Below, one piece after another: positions 45,983 through 57,200 of a stretch of DNA of 64,000 nt. The notes beneath the pieces are model-generated. The model was not told the origin of the DNA. It worked only from the letters and a program-made list of their open reading frames with translations, and did no database searches. Source of the DNA: Ceraceosorus guamensis. Taxonomy: Eukaryota > Basidiomycota > Exobasidiomycetes > Ceraceosorales > Ceraceosoraceae. A program made the position numbers and the translations under genes. Position 1 is the stretch's first letter, and every line of letters begins with the position of its first letter. The stretch spans positions 62,001 through 126,000 of the forward strand of contig NW_020290016.1 in NCBI RefSeq assembly GCF_003144195.1, read 5' to 3'.

Positions 45983-46888
45983 CCTTGCGTAGCAGGAGGA
46001 GCTCGCTTAAAATGCTGTAACACAAGGGCGATGAACGCCCTGTATACGCGGTAGAAGAAGAATGAGAAAACGTTCCACAGCCCAGAATGAGGCGATTCAC
46101 AGGGTCACAGCTCTTGAAAACCTCTCGCAGAGCAAGGTGCGACCACTCGGTTTGCCACCGATAGCCTGGGTGTATGCTGAGGGGCTCAAGCTTCGGATGA
46201 AGGCAGTGTGGATTTGTATGAATAAGATGCAAAATGAAGTGGCGATGGGTGAGCGAGATTGCAGGTGTGTGCTGACTCGTGCTTGTGACAGGCGGTGTGG
46301 TGGTGAGGAACGAGGTTGGTCAGCGCCACAAGGTCCTCCTGAGACTTCCGTTTCAAAGCGGATTTTGCGAGCCATCAGCACTCCAACACCTGCACCAGAA
46401 ACCCACACAGCCCGCGTGCCCGGTGCTCGGATGCGCAGCCGCAAGTGTTGGACGCACGCGTGCCACCGCTGCCGCAAGTCAAGCGTGTGCGCGCGCTGCT
46501 GCTGCTGTGCTGCTGATGCTGCATGAGTATTATACATAGCACTGCTGTGGCGCGCCCGCGCGCCCGCATCGCGAGACGCGTCACGCGTCGCACCTCTCCA
46601 TCGATCCGCTCTCGCGAACGCTCAAGATTTGCCGGTGATGTGGTTTCGCAGACGGACAGCATGAGGTTCTGCTTTTGGCCACACCACGCAAGCAGCAGCG
46701 ACGGCAGATCAAGTCTCACAAGCCTCTCAAACCACTCACGCCAACCCTGTGAGACACCAAGCATATCTGAGACGTACATCAGCAGAGCAGAAATCAGCGA
46801 AGCGCACATCAGCGGAGCCTTGACTCAGACTATCGACTAGGAGACGCTTGAGACGCGCGTCTGTCGGGGCTCGCAGACGACAAGCGTG
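45983..46888. other. Divergent intergenic region
   Basis: About 900 bp between the RAD51 and GCP2 starts. It contains a CTG-rich patch (46495-46520), GCGCGC-rich sequence (46550-46590) and no supported gene. Confidence 0.55.
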
Positions 46889-49800
46889 ATGACCGATTCG
46901 AGAGCGGGACCATCGGCAGCGGGGGTTTTCGAGACCCCTGCTGCCCGTACCAGGGTGCGCAGATCGACCAAGCAGGTCAGCGCAAAGAAATTCGACAAGG
47001 TGAGGATCTCATCGGAAGAGAGGATCAGCACGGTGGACCGTGCGCGCATCCTCGCCAGCAATGACTCGCGACAGAGGTAGGCTGACATTGGCGTCGACTT
47101 AATCCCGTCTCGAAAGATGCTGAAGAATCTCAGCTCTGTCAAGAAGGGTAGCGAGCGCTTCCCGCATCTGAGGAGCGGCTCCATCGACTCCGTTCCTGGC
47201 CCGGGCGCTGCGACGAGTAGCCCGCCTGTTGGCGTGCACGGACAGGTCGATGCTCGCGAAGAGCAGAACGCAGCGCCCTACACGATCGGCGAGGAAGGCG
47301 AAGGCGGCTCGAGATGGACAGGTGGACTCGGAGACAATCATCTGAAGACGGAGTACTGGCTCAAGACCATCAAGCGAAACGATTGGAGTGAAGGTCTGAG
47401 CAAGGGTCCAGGGCTCGGGCCTGATGGGCCGACGATGGCAAAGGTGGCTAGGCGACAGCTGAAGGGTCGCGACAAAGGTGGGTATGCGCATCTTGCGACG
47501 AAGAGCGATGAGAGCGTACTGACTGTGTCGATTTTGTCTCGCGCCGACCGGTTGCCCTGCAACGACGCTTTCGCCCACCTTCAGTCGGGCAAGACTCCTT
47601 CGCGCACGAAGCTTCAACCATTTTCAACCCTCTTACCAGACGCGTTCCGGCTGCCACACCCCACAAAATCAGAGGTGCAGCTCCAAGGAAACCCAAAATG
47701 ACTGCTAGGCGGGATGACGACGCTTCGGCAGGGGATTTGACTGAGGTCGGCGCGCAGACACGAGATGAAGATGGAACGCCAATTGGCCTTGCAGATAGGG
47801 AAACCCAGGAGGCCCTCATATTGCATGATTTGCTGAACGTGCTAGCAGTGAGTCATAACGCTCCGCTTGGCGACTCTTTCTTCACGATAGCTCACACTTG
47901 ACCGCTCGGGCAATTAGGGCCTGGAAGGGCAGTACATCACGTACGAGGACCGGTACAAGCCTGACAGCCCCGCTTCTCAACTTCGCGGTGCCACCTGGTC
48001 TGTCGACCCCGCGTTGGGTGAGTGGATGTTGGCGGGGGTAGTCAGACGAGGTTGCTGACCTTCAAGCGCTCTACATCTGCTCCAGATCCATCGCTGAGAG
48101 ACTCCGTCGACAGGATACTGCCGCTTGCCACGTACTACACATCTGTCTTTGCCTTTATTGACGCCAAAGGAACCTTGGAGGCTGGCACTGTCATGCACGC
48201 TTTGTGCTCAGCGATCCGTGAGCTTCTCAAGGTGCGTACATGTGCCGCTCTTCGGGATACGAAACGGATCGAGACCCGCATACGAGTTTGCACTTTCTTC
48301 GTGACAGGATTATCAAACACTCCTGGTGCAGCTCGAGCACCAGCTACGCATCTCCAGGGACCTTACTTTGCAGCGTCTCTTCTACTATATCACTCCGACA
48401 TTGCGCACATTGCAGCTCGTGCACGGATTGACGAGCGCGATCAGAGATATCACCCACGCAGCTCTGATGAGCGAGGACAGCGAGGAGGAAACCGACGAAG
48501 ACGACGACGATGAACCGAGCGATGATGACGATGGGAGTCTTGAGCGCAACAGGCGGGAGGCGCTTGGCTTGGACGATGACGACGGAGCGGAAGACGCTTT
48601 GGAGACTGTCCCAGGTGGTCCAGTGAAAGGAGGCGAAATTCTAGCGATGGTGTGGGAGAGGTGCGAAAAAATGCGAGGGTGAGTATGTCCGAGCTTCCAG
48701 GCCGAAGGGGGTCTGCTCGGGTCACTAAAGCGTGCTTGTCAAGTGCAGGGATACCACGGCCCACAAGCTCTTCATGACGCTCTTTCAAAGGGCTTCCGAG
48801 CCGTATGGTCGCATCATGCTGCGATGGATCACTACTGGCGAATTATCGGACACCTATGACGAGTTCATGATCGCCGAGGATGCGCATGTGAACGTGGCGA
48901 GCCTGGAATCGGACCCAACCGACGAGTACTGGGATCGCAAATACACCTTGCGTGATGACTTGGTCCGCGAGCAAAGGGAGCAGCGCGAGCAAAGAGGCAT
49001 AGACTTGGCGCACGAAGACGAAGAGCTTGGAGCTAGGGGCTTTCTCACCGGCGGGGCTAGGATACCTTCGTTCCTGATGCCTTGGCGAGAGAAAATTTTG
49101 CTTGCCGGAAAGTATCTCAACGTGATCCGAGAGTGCGGAAAGGACGTTCGCAATACCGGGAAGAGAGGAGGTGCCGGTGCAATCGAGGACAGGCGAGCAG
49201 AAAGCGGCCTTGACAATGTCGATGTCTCGCCAGAGGTTGACGGCGACTTGATGAGCGACCAAGGGTGAGTGGCCTCGCGTGATGATGGCAGACAGACACT
49301 GGTCACTAAGTTTTGCCCTCGCACAGCTTCCTTCGTAGGATCCAAGAGGCGTACGAGCGCGCCAACAAAGCGCTATTGCGACTACTCCTTGTTGATCACA
49401 GCATTGTGCCTCGGATGCACTCTATGCGCCACTACTTTCTTATGTCTTCGTCGGACTTTTTCTCGTCATTTGTAGAAGCGGCTGGCAAGGAGCTCAGGCA
49501 GAAAATCAATCCTACACATATTCGCGACACTACTGGGAACCGCCTGCAAAGTCATTTGGGCCTTGTGCTCGGCAGCTCTTCCACCGTTGGCTTCACGGAC
49601 CCGTACCGCGAGGATGTCAAAATTGAGCTGGCGACGGAGAATGCTTACGATCAGCTCAAACGCATTGCGGAGACCAAAGGTGGCGTCGAGGCTGCTCGCG
49701 AGCAACTGGCTCGAAGAGCAAAAGATCGCAACCACGACACAATAGCGAGTGTGTATCTCTGGTCTGAGGATCAAGGGAGTGCTGTATGGTATCTGACTTC

Positions 49801-50691
49801 TTTCTCGCTCAACAGTACTCGAGCTGCTTCAGTTCAGCTTCTCGGTGCAATTCCCAGCTTCTCTCGTCATCTCCAAGAAGGCCATTCTGCGCTGGCAGTT
49901 TCTGCAGCGACCGCTGATCCACCTGAAGACGCTCGAAGGGAGTTTGTCGGCATTGTGGCTTGTGCACTCGGGCACAATATGGAGAGAGAAGCTTGCATCT
50001 TTCCCAGCCTTGGAGCAATGGAAGAAGTGCGTGTTCCGACTGCGACACAGGATGCTCTACTTGATACAATCGATGATCGCTTTCATCACTGCGGAAGTGC
50101 TTGAACCAAATTGGAAGAATCTCGAGGAGAAGTTGGAGAACGCAAAGACTGTGGATGGTCTGATGCATGATCACTTCAACTTCCTCAATGTCTGCAGGAA
50201 AGAGTGCATGCTTACTGACACTCGACTCGTAGACGTGAGTTGAACGGCAGGGCAATTCGTGCACGGCATCCGACACGTACTGACGACGCCTTTCGCGGTG
50301 ACTGCAGGCCCTACAGAAGTTGACTTCGACGATTGGACTCTTCATCGACAGGCATAACCAGCTAGTCGACCAGCTCACAATCGAAAGGTCACACTACCTC
50401 GCTGCTGCGCAAGCTGGTGAAGAGAGCGGCGTGACCCTGACGCAAGATTTGATGCCCTTCTTGCACAAGTACGAGAAGAGTTGGGAATCGCGATTGAGGG
50501 TGAGTTGGGTGCCATTGGTTTGGCCCTCTTGAAGTCTGCGCCCGGACTGCCCCTTTGGCTGACGCTCAGCGAGACTCGTGACTTGTTCCCTTTTGACCAT
50601 ACGCTAGAACTTCAAAGATGTCGTCAGCTTGCTGGCAAGCACAGAGAACCCCGCTGCGCAACCTTTGATGCAAAGGCTCATCAACGCCTGA
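46889..50691 (+). CDS. SPC97: Gamma-tubulin complex component 2 (Spc97/GCP2)
   Basis: Core subunit of the gamma-tubulin small complex, which nucleates microtubules at the spindle pole body. The eleven exons are 46889-47076, 47134-47481, 47640-47847, 47918-48017, 48086-48231, 48308-48678, 48749-49264, 49327-49748, 49816-50234, 50308-50499 and 50608-50691, giving 997 aa. Landmarks: DLLNVLA joined to GLEGQYITYEDRY at the start of GRIP1, TLRTLQLVHGL, TLFQRASEPYGRIMLRWITTGEL, FLMPWREKILLAGKYLNVIREC, then GRIP2 with RMHSMRHYFLMSSSDFF, LELLQFSFSVQFP and MHDHFNFLNVCRKECML. An acidic insert (EETDEDDDDEPSDDDD) interrupts GRIP1. The first two exons are unconserved and less sure; the 57-nt intron 1 has a poor branch site, and translation could begin at 47117 instead. 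Confidence 0.87.
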
Positions 50692-51932
50692 CGCCTCGTT
50701 CACAAGCCTCTGGACTCTCCTGCCCTTGCTGCTCGGTCTGAAGCTGAGCACCTTGCTGTATACTACCTATCAGGCTCGTCGCAGCTTACACGAATCGGCG
50801 CGCAAACGTCTTGATCAGTAGCGCGCTTTCAATTCGGCGATAGCCCGAGGGCGCCGGAGTGCAGCCTCAAAAGGGGCGCCAATGCCTGCTGGTTCCCTCA
50901 GAGATTGGCGGAGAGACGAGCTGGAATAAGAGATGGATATGGATTGCGCGGGAATTTGTGGTCAAATCAAGAGCGAAGCGTCAACGGTAGGAAAGGGGGC
51001 AAACGTAGTGTGGGGTGATTGGGGGTTGTAAAAGCGTTCGGGTAGGTCGCACAACCCTCGAGGGGTGAGCTGAACATATGCACAGAAAAGGAATGGTAGT
51101 GGTGTAAATGAGAACCCTTCCAACTGGTAGCAACAGCTGGAAGGGAAGAGATGGATACGACAGAGTCTGTTCGTCGATCGCGATCGAGCTGGTTGGACGA
51201 ATCGAGCATTGGCGGCGGTGCGGTCGGCAGGATGGGGTCGCGGCATCTGGAAAAGATAGGCCATACTCGTGTTAGTGGTGCGACTTGAGATCTGATGCGT
51301 GCTGTGCTCCGGGCTGATGAAGCCCGTCGAGATTTCACGACCGCCCGAATCGTCTGTTTGACAGCTACCAGCGCCACGTGTGGCTAGAAGTAGTGGCACG
51401 GGCACCCCAATCGAACACACATCTGCGGCGCTACCGATTCGGCAGCAAAGGTCCGTTTGTCCAACTAGACATCACCCCGCCCTCGCCGACGTTCCGTTGA
51501 TCAGGTGGTTGGCGTTCCTTCGACTTCGTGGGTCACTGTCTGCCGTCCTGCTCTCCAGTGCTGCCCATCGCGAAGCAGTCCCGCTACTCACCATGTACGT
51601 GCGCGTGCCTGTCCCGCGCAATTTGGACCAACCGACCCTTGCCAAAGCTCGTTCGGCCGCTCAATACGGAGCACATTGACGGTCGCTAGAGGAAGCTGGT
51701 TTTGGACAATTGAAGAGACAAGATGATTGCTACGAGTGGAAGTCATGTGATTGTGGACGAGAATGAGCTGGTTGGATATGTGTGAGCTGAGAGCGTGATG
51801 CTGGTAAGGCTTGGCTGCATCTCTAGATTGGCTGTCGTGTTTGTAGATGACCCAAGATCGAAGCATCTGAGCCGCATAGAAAAGAGAGGGCACCTGAGCC
51901 CACAGAATCCTCTAAGGCTAGTGCTTCGCCAT
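50692..51932. other. Convergent intergenic region, about 1.2 kb
   Basis: Between GCP2 (+) and the small acylated-protein gene (-). A 152-codon minus frame (50962-51420) is rich in Pro, Ser and Arg, with no motif, signal peptide or conserved block, so I leave it out. No RNA gene or repeat is recognised. Confidence 0.5.
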
Positions 51933-52343
51933 TTATCCTTGTCTAGTCCTGTTCTCCTTCTCGGCCTGCTTGAGACGTTCCTCGAGAGTCTTGGACTTGT
52001 GAAGTTGACTAGCGGTCAAACGTTCCCTCTCGGCTCCCGAAGTGCGGTCAGAGTAGCGCATACCATCGGCGACGCTTCCGTGGTAGGAGGAAGTGGTACG
52101 TTGAAGGTCGTTGCCGCTCTTGGAACCCTTGGTGTCGGTTCGCTTGAGGTCCTTCTTGGAGGGAGAGGAGAGGCAGGAACCCTGGTGGAGACGGTGGCAG
52201 ATGGACAGCCAAATGCGCAAAGGTCAGTCATACGCATCGAGGAAGCTAAGCGGTTTGCAAGTGCTCCTGCGACTGTCCCTCGACACGTAGCAAGGGAGCG
52301 CTAACGTGCCTAGCAACAAGGAGTCGTGCGAGATACGCACCAT
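51933..52343 (-). CDS. Small protein with N-myristoylation/palmitoylation-type N-terminus
   Basis: Not recognised by name. The model has a first exon that is just the ATG (52343-52341), then a 159-nt intron (GTGCGT donor, an ACTGACC branch site, pyrimidine-rich tract, CACCAG acceptor), then exon 2 at 52181-51933. The product is 83 aa. It begins MGSCLSSPSKKD: Gly2, Ser6 and a Lys pair fit an N-myristoyltransferase substrate, and Cys4 could be palmitoylated, which would place the protein on the cytosolic face of a membrane. The rest is hydrophilic; the C-terminal third (GAERERLTASQLHKSKTLEE) should be a charged helix with heptad-like spacing. Small fungal proteins with MGxCxS starts and such helical tails are known but poorly characterised. 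Without the splice the frame has an unremarkable Met start, so the splice is inference. Confidence 0.62.
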
Positions 52344-55305
52344 GGTGGATGCTGAGGTCTGGTAGGTGTGTGAGTTGTGTGCAAAGGAGGAGCAAAGAAA
52401 GCTTTTGCTCGATTCGGTGTGCGATGAACGCGTGTTGATTGTGGATGCAAAGATGAGGAATGATGGAGGATTGCAGGAAGGATGATGAAGTGGCAGATTT
52501 GCAAAGCGATCGCTTCTGCATGCTCAACTCAGTTGTCGCCCCACTGAAGAGAGCGCGGCAGCCTGTACGCGGTAAGCGTCAAATGATCGAGACGAGCAGC
52601 CGCAACCGCTGCTTCGATCGATACCGCTCGAAGCGTCATCCTCTGGCCTCACCCTTGCTGCACGCCCGTAGAGGCACCACACCGCTGCTGATCGCCCACT
52701 CGTGATGACTGGACAGATCATGCGCGGCAGCACGGTGCCGAGCCTTTGAGCCGCGCGCTGTCTGCGCGCAGCCGCGCGTCATTAGGGGCCGAGCTGCACG
52801 ATAGCTGATGCGATACACTCGTATGCGGCAAGGCATGCACCACAGGCGCGCTGAACGAACATGCAACATCTTCGCTCCTGCATGACTTGCTGTGCTATCG
52901 AAAGCGGTCGCAGGCTCCCGCTTGCGTACGAGCAGTGTCGCAGCGCTCAAGTGTCATCCTGAATGCAGCCTTCAACGCGGCGTCGACGCGCCCCGAGAAT
53001 TGGCGCGATGAAGAGGGGGGGGGGGGGGGGAAGCACAGGAGTCACCCTGGGTCTCCGAGGCTGACTGACTCAATCAAGCAGCTCCTCGAGCCACATCAGC
53101 CCATCTTGCAGGCCTGGACGTACGCGTGCAGTCAGCGCGCGACTCAGCCTCCTAAGGCCCGCTGTCAAGCTTAGACTGCTGCAGTGCATTGCCATTCATT
53201 TCCGACCTACTATGCGGATCCTGTCCTTGAAATTGGCATGATAATCCGCTTGAAATACTGCGAGCAATTCAAGATTGTGAATGTCAATTTCTTAATTGAT
53301 ATTGCTGTGCTGTATATATGCATACACCGCATGATGCTTGCGCAGAGGCGGCTCGAAAGTATTCCTGCCGGCATACGGTGGCGTAAGCTGCGCTGCCACT
53401 GTGCTCATTTTGTTGCTTTGCGCACGAGCATCACAGCGGTGTACTGGTAGAAGAGGAGGCAGGGAAATTTGCGCAGCCACCCATGCAATGTCACAGACTC
53501 CATCGTCACCATCAGGAGCATACGCCGTACTGTAAACTGGCGGATTCAAGGATCTGCATGGAAGCTTCGCGTCCTAGAAGTGGGCTATGCAGTCGTGAGT
53601 TTTGGGTGTGACCATCTCTGCGCATCGTAACCAAAAGAATCAATCACGAATGATATCAGGCGTTTTCTCTCTCAGCTGCGACAGTCATACAAGATAGTCG
53701 AGAGCAAAAAGTCCCTGCCCCTTGTTTCGGTAGTCACTAGCACGCTCGAGGTGAAGTTGTCAAGCTGTCGAGCGTTGCTAACCTTCTGGTCTTTCGCGGT
53801 GAACGAGCAGATTGCTTTCGAGCTCTGAGGTTGCACCCGTTGGGCAAACAATCTTTACTGCATTTGCTCAGCGCTGCGGACAGGCAACCGACGAGCGTCT
53901 TTGGGTATAGGTACTTACACACATTCATACAACAGTCAGAATGAAAGATTGTTGAATCAAAATTTGAGCAAGTAAATGGTGGAGCGTGCTCGACCGGTGA
54001 GCGACTCGTGCCCCTGCAGCTGATGCTGCTGCTGCTGCCAAGCAATCCTGTCAAGTCTCGGCGTGCCTTAGCGCGCACTGAAATACTCCTACAGTATATC
54101 ACCCTGCACAGCCGGATTGGATGGGCCACACTCTCGTAATCCGTCACGATGCAATCGAGGAGAAGCTTCTTATCTTGTCATTCACGATTGGCTAACAAGA
54201 TCGCCGACTCGACCAGCCCGTGACGTGAGAAGGCGAGAAGGGGATGAATACACCTTTGATTCTCGATTAATGACGTCTATCATTCAAATTCTCATTTTGA
54301 TTGGCTTTTGCCGCGCTCATCTTCACGCACGCAGTACGGGGTACTACTCGCGTGTATACAGCTCGACCTTGAGGCGCAAACGTCTCTCGGTGACAAGCGG
54401 CACTCACCCCGATAGCCCTCGCATCTGCTTTGTCCGAGCGAAAGCGCTTCAAAATGGTCACCGATTTTGTCTTGTGTAAATTTGAGACGAAGAAATATCT
54501 GAGTCAAGAGTGACGCGGATGCGCAACCGCATATGCAATCTTGAATCTCGAACCTTGAATCTTTGAGCTCAATTCAAGAGTGTAGTTCGTTGCACTCAAA
54601 TTCTTGATTATTCACCATTCACGATTCTTGATTTTTGATTTGATTCTTATCGAGAATGAGCGCACCCGCACGTGACGCATTCGAGCCGCGCGCACGCGTC
54701 ACGTCAAGCATGCATGCACCTGAGGCGGCAACACGCGCGCGGTCACCGCATGCGAAGGCTGGGCCTTGCAGTGCTGCAGCCAATTCGCGCTTGAGCACGT
54801 TCTTGCCCGCGTCTGTCGCGTATGGTCTCTGACCGCCCGTGCCGCACACGCGCGGCTATTCGAATTTCGAGCGGATGGGTGTGGCTGCACGCCATGCACG
54901 GACGCCAGCTGCTGCAATCAGGAATCGAGCCGGCGGAAAAGCAGATCGTGGGTCTGCCAAGGAGAAGAAAAGGCTCTCAGCTGTCGAGTGGAGACGGGAG
55001 GCTTTAGACTCACACTGATATATGAGTGCTGTGTACCTGTGAGTCCCTTTGGTCATATACACTTCACCTACTTTGCTTCCTCACTCTGTCCGGTTCGATC
55101 ACCGCTCATCTTTCGCCTTTTGCCCTTCACCTGCGACACATTCGCTCGTTGCATACCTTGAAGGAGACATCGCAAGCCAAGGACGTGCTAGCCAACCTCG
55201 ACCTCCACATCCATCCGCCCATCCATCCACCCACCCATCTGCTCGATCACTCCATCAACACTCAGAAGCCGTCACCCATCCACATCTGCGACGTGCGCTT
55301 CAAAG
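52344..55305. other. Gene-poor region, about 3 kb
   Basis: No gene is supported. It contains the 16-G run, one CAGTCGTGAGT copy (53590), GCGCGC/GCATGC-rich patches (52730-52870 and 54660-54780), and a TTGA/CTTGAATC/TCACGATT-rich AT zone (54480-54650). Pyrimidine-rich sequence with CATCCATC-type words (55200-55260) probably belongs to the 5' UTR of the next gene. Confidence 0.5.
53015..53030 (+). repeat. Poly-G run of 16
   Basis: Sixteen consecutive G bases in intergenic DNA. A run this long is also a common place for sequencing length errors. Confidence 0.85.
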
Positions 55306-56767
55306 ATGGCGACCACACTAGTAGCGCTTGTGGGTACTGGTGTTGCTCTGTCTGCAGCCTTAGTCCAGACCTCTATCCTATCCGACCCGGTGAGTAAGGC
55401 GCTGCAGTGTCAATCCTTGGCCTGTCTCCCGCGGGCAAGCGCTGAGCAAGCTGCCAGACCACTTCGAGTTTGCGCTCGATCGACATACCCCAAACACATG
55501 CTCACATACCCTCTCTTGCTCGCTCGCCGCCTCCAGGCTAAACCTCTGCGAGCTGTCTTTAGCGCATGCACAAACCCGAGGAGAGCGAGTCTGAGTACCG
55601 ACTTTACGTTGGGAATCTTCAAACCTGCAGATGATGCGCTCTGCCTTGCTCTCACTTATTTCAAAACGCTTCTATCTGATGGACCGGGTATCGGCGTGAG
55701 TGCAAATAGCCTGGTGTCAGCATAATTGCGTGGTCCATCGATGATCTGCTCACTTCGCATCATCGCACTTCTTTCTCTTCTAGGCCGCCTCTCTGCTCGC
55801 TTCTGTACTCATCCCAATGCTTTTCCGACTAACGTATATCTCCGTCTCGCCAAATAATCGCACCGTGTTGCGCGGCATTGCCTTGCCCATTGGCTTCCTG
55901 CTCGGCGGCATCGCGTTCGGCTTTGGGACGTTTCTCTCCTCCGTGGGCTCGCTGGTGTACATTGCGGGGCTCTACGTTCAAGTAATCTCTCCCAAGTCGA
56001 GCTTGCCGCTGCTGCCAAGCCCTGCTCCAGCAGTCTACGCAGCGAATCTCGCCAACATGATCTTCATTGCTATACTCATCTCCATGGCGCTCTTCGATGT
56101 GGCAGGGCAAAATTGGCTCAATGCGACCACCGCCTTCTGTCTCTCGCCCCTCGTCGTCTACTTCCCGCTGCTCTTTCTGGGTGTGCGGGAGACGGTGGTG
56201 CCAAAGACGGAGGAAGAGGCAAGGAAGGAGCTCGCCAGCTACAAAGCTGAGGAGGTCAGCTACTGCTACGAGCGAACCTGGGCCTACCAAAGACAAGTCT
56301 CTCTCCTCAGCTCCACGCTCTACTGGTACGGCCTGAACCGAATCGTTATGGACCTCATCTTCCTCAAGTCTCCGCTAAGCTATGCGGCCCATTTCATGCT
56401 CTACCAATTCTTCGGCACCGTCTGGTTCCTCTTCCTCATCAGGGTAGCGGAGCATCTGACCACGCGCAGCGTTTCGCCCATTCATCCTATCACGGGCCAA
56501 CCGCGTTCGGACGTGCAAAAGGAATGTTCCATTGCCATAGCTGCCGCTCCTGCTGGGCACCCCGCCACCGAGACTGGCTTGCTCGGCAACAGCCTTGTCG
56601 CAATCCTTGCTGGACCTGGAACAGCTATGAGTCTCTGGTGGGCTCATGGAGAGGAGCGGGGTGGCTGGATGGCTAGAAGAGCATGGAGGGAAACCCAGGC
56701 AGTGGGAGCAAAGGCGGTGGCAGACAGCAAAGCTATAACAGATGGCCAGCATGCCAAGCGGGAATAG
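55306..56767 (+). CDS. Multi-pass membrane protein, family not recognised
   Basis: Three exons (55306-55389, 55537-55695, 55784-56767) give 408 aa in frame; the first intron (147 nt) has no stop. The N-terminus MATTLVALVGTGVALSAALV is a signal anchor or first helix. A soluble stretch containing TLGIFKPADDALCLAL follows. Strongly hydrophobic segments are ASLLASVLIPMLFRLTYI, LPIGFLLGGIAFGFGTFLSS, SLVYIAGLYV, ANMIFIAILISMALF and FCLSPLVVYFPLLFLGV. After a charged cytosolic-type loop there is one more (FMLYQFFGTVWFLFLI), then a tail with ETGLLGNSLVAILAGPGTAM. I see no transporter, GPCR or enzyme signature. Its 3' end faces NOP2. The exon model is convincing because hydrophobic periodicity continues across both junctions. 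Confidence 0.75.
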
Positions 56768-57200
56768 ATCTGAAAAAGGAGAGAGAGAAAGAAAAGGGGT
56801 CGAAGAAGGAGGAGAGCCCAAAGCACAGTGATCAACAGGGGTCAGCGGTAGCTCCAAGGAGACAGGGTGTGCGGAAGCGCAAGGGAACGATTTGATGAGA
56901 CTACCTGCTGCGTGTCTACCCTCCAAAAGCGCCCCTCAAATATGCGCGAAAAGATGGTTGGGTATTTAAGAAGCCTGTCACACGATATTGTATTCTCAAC
57001 GAATGGTGCCAAAAGCATTGCGCGAATGCCCTGCTTTTGTTGCGTGACGCAAAACTGACTGGTACAGCCGGTAGAAATCAACGTATACCAAATTGCAAGA
57101 GAAATTCCAGGATGGAATGCACCACAGATACGTGGTGTGACGGTGCTTTGCCAGATACGAGCTGGTCCGAGCTTGCACTGGGCCATTGTCGCCCAAGTTC
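56768..57200. other. Convergent intergenic spacer
   Basis: This is the 433-bp gap between the membrane-protein gene (+) and NOP2 (-), presumably both 3' UTRs. Nothing else is seen. Confidence 0.6.

Noticed and set aside
50962-51420. 152-codon minus-strand frame downstream of the small acylated-protein gene
   Set aside because: No motif, signal peptide or splice-supported extension; composition fits UTR or intergenic DNA.
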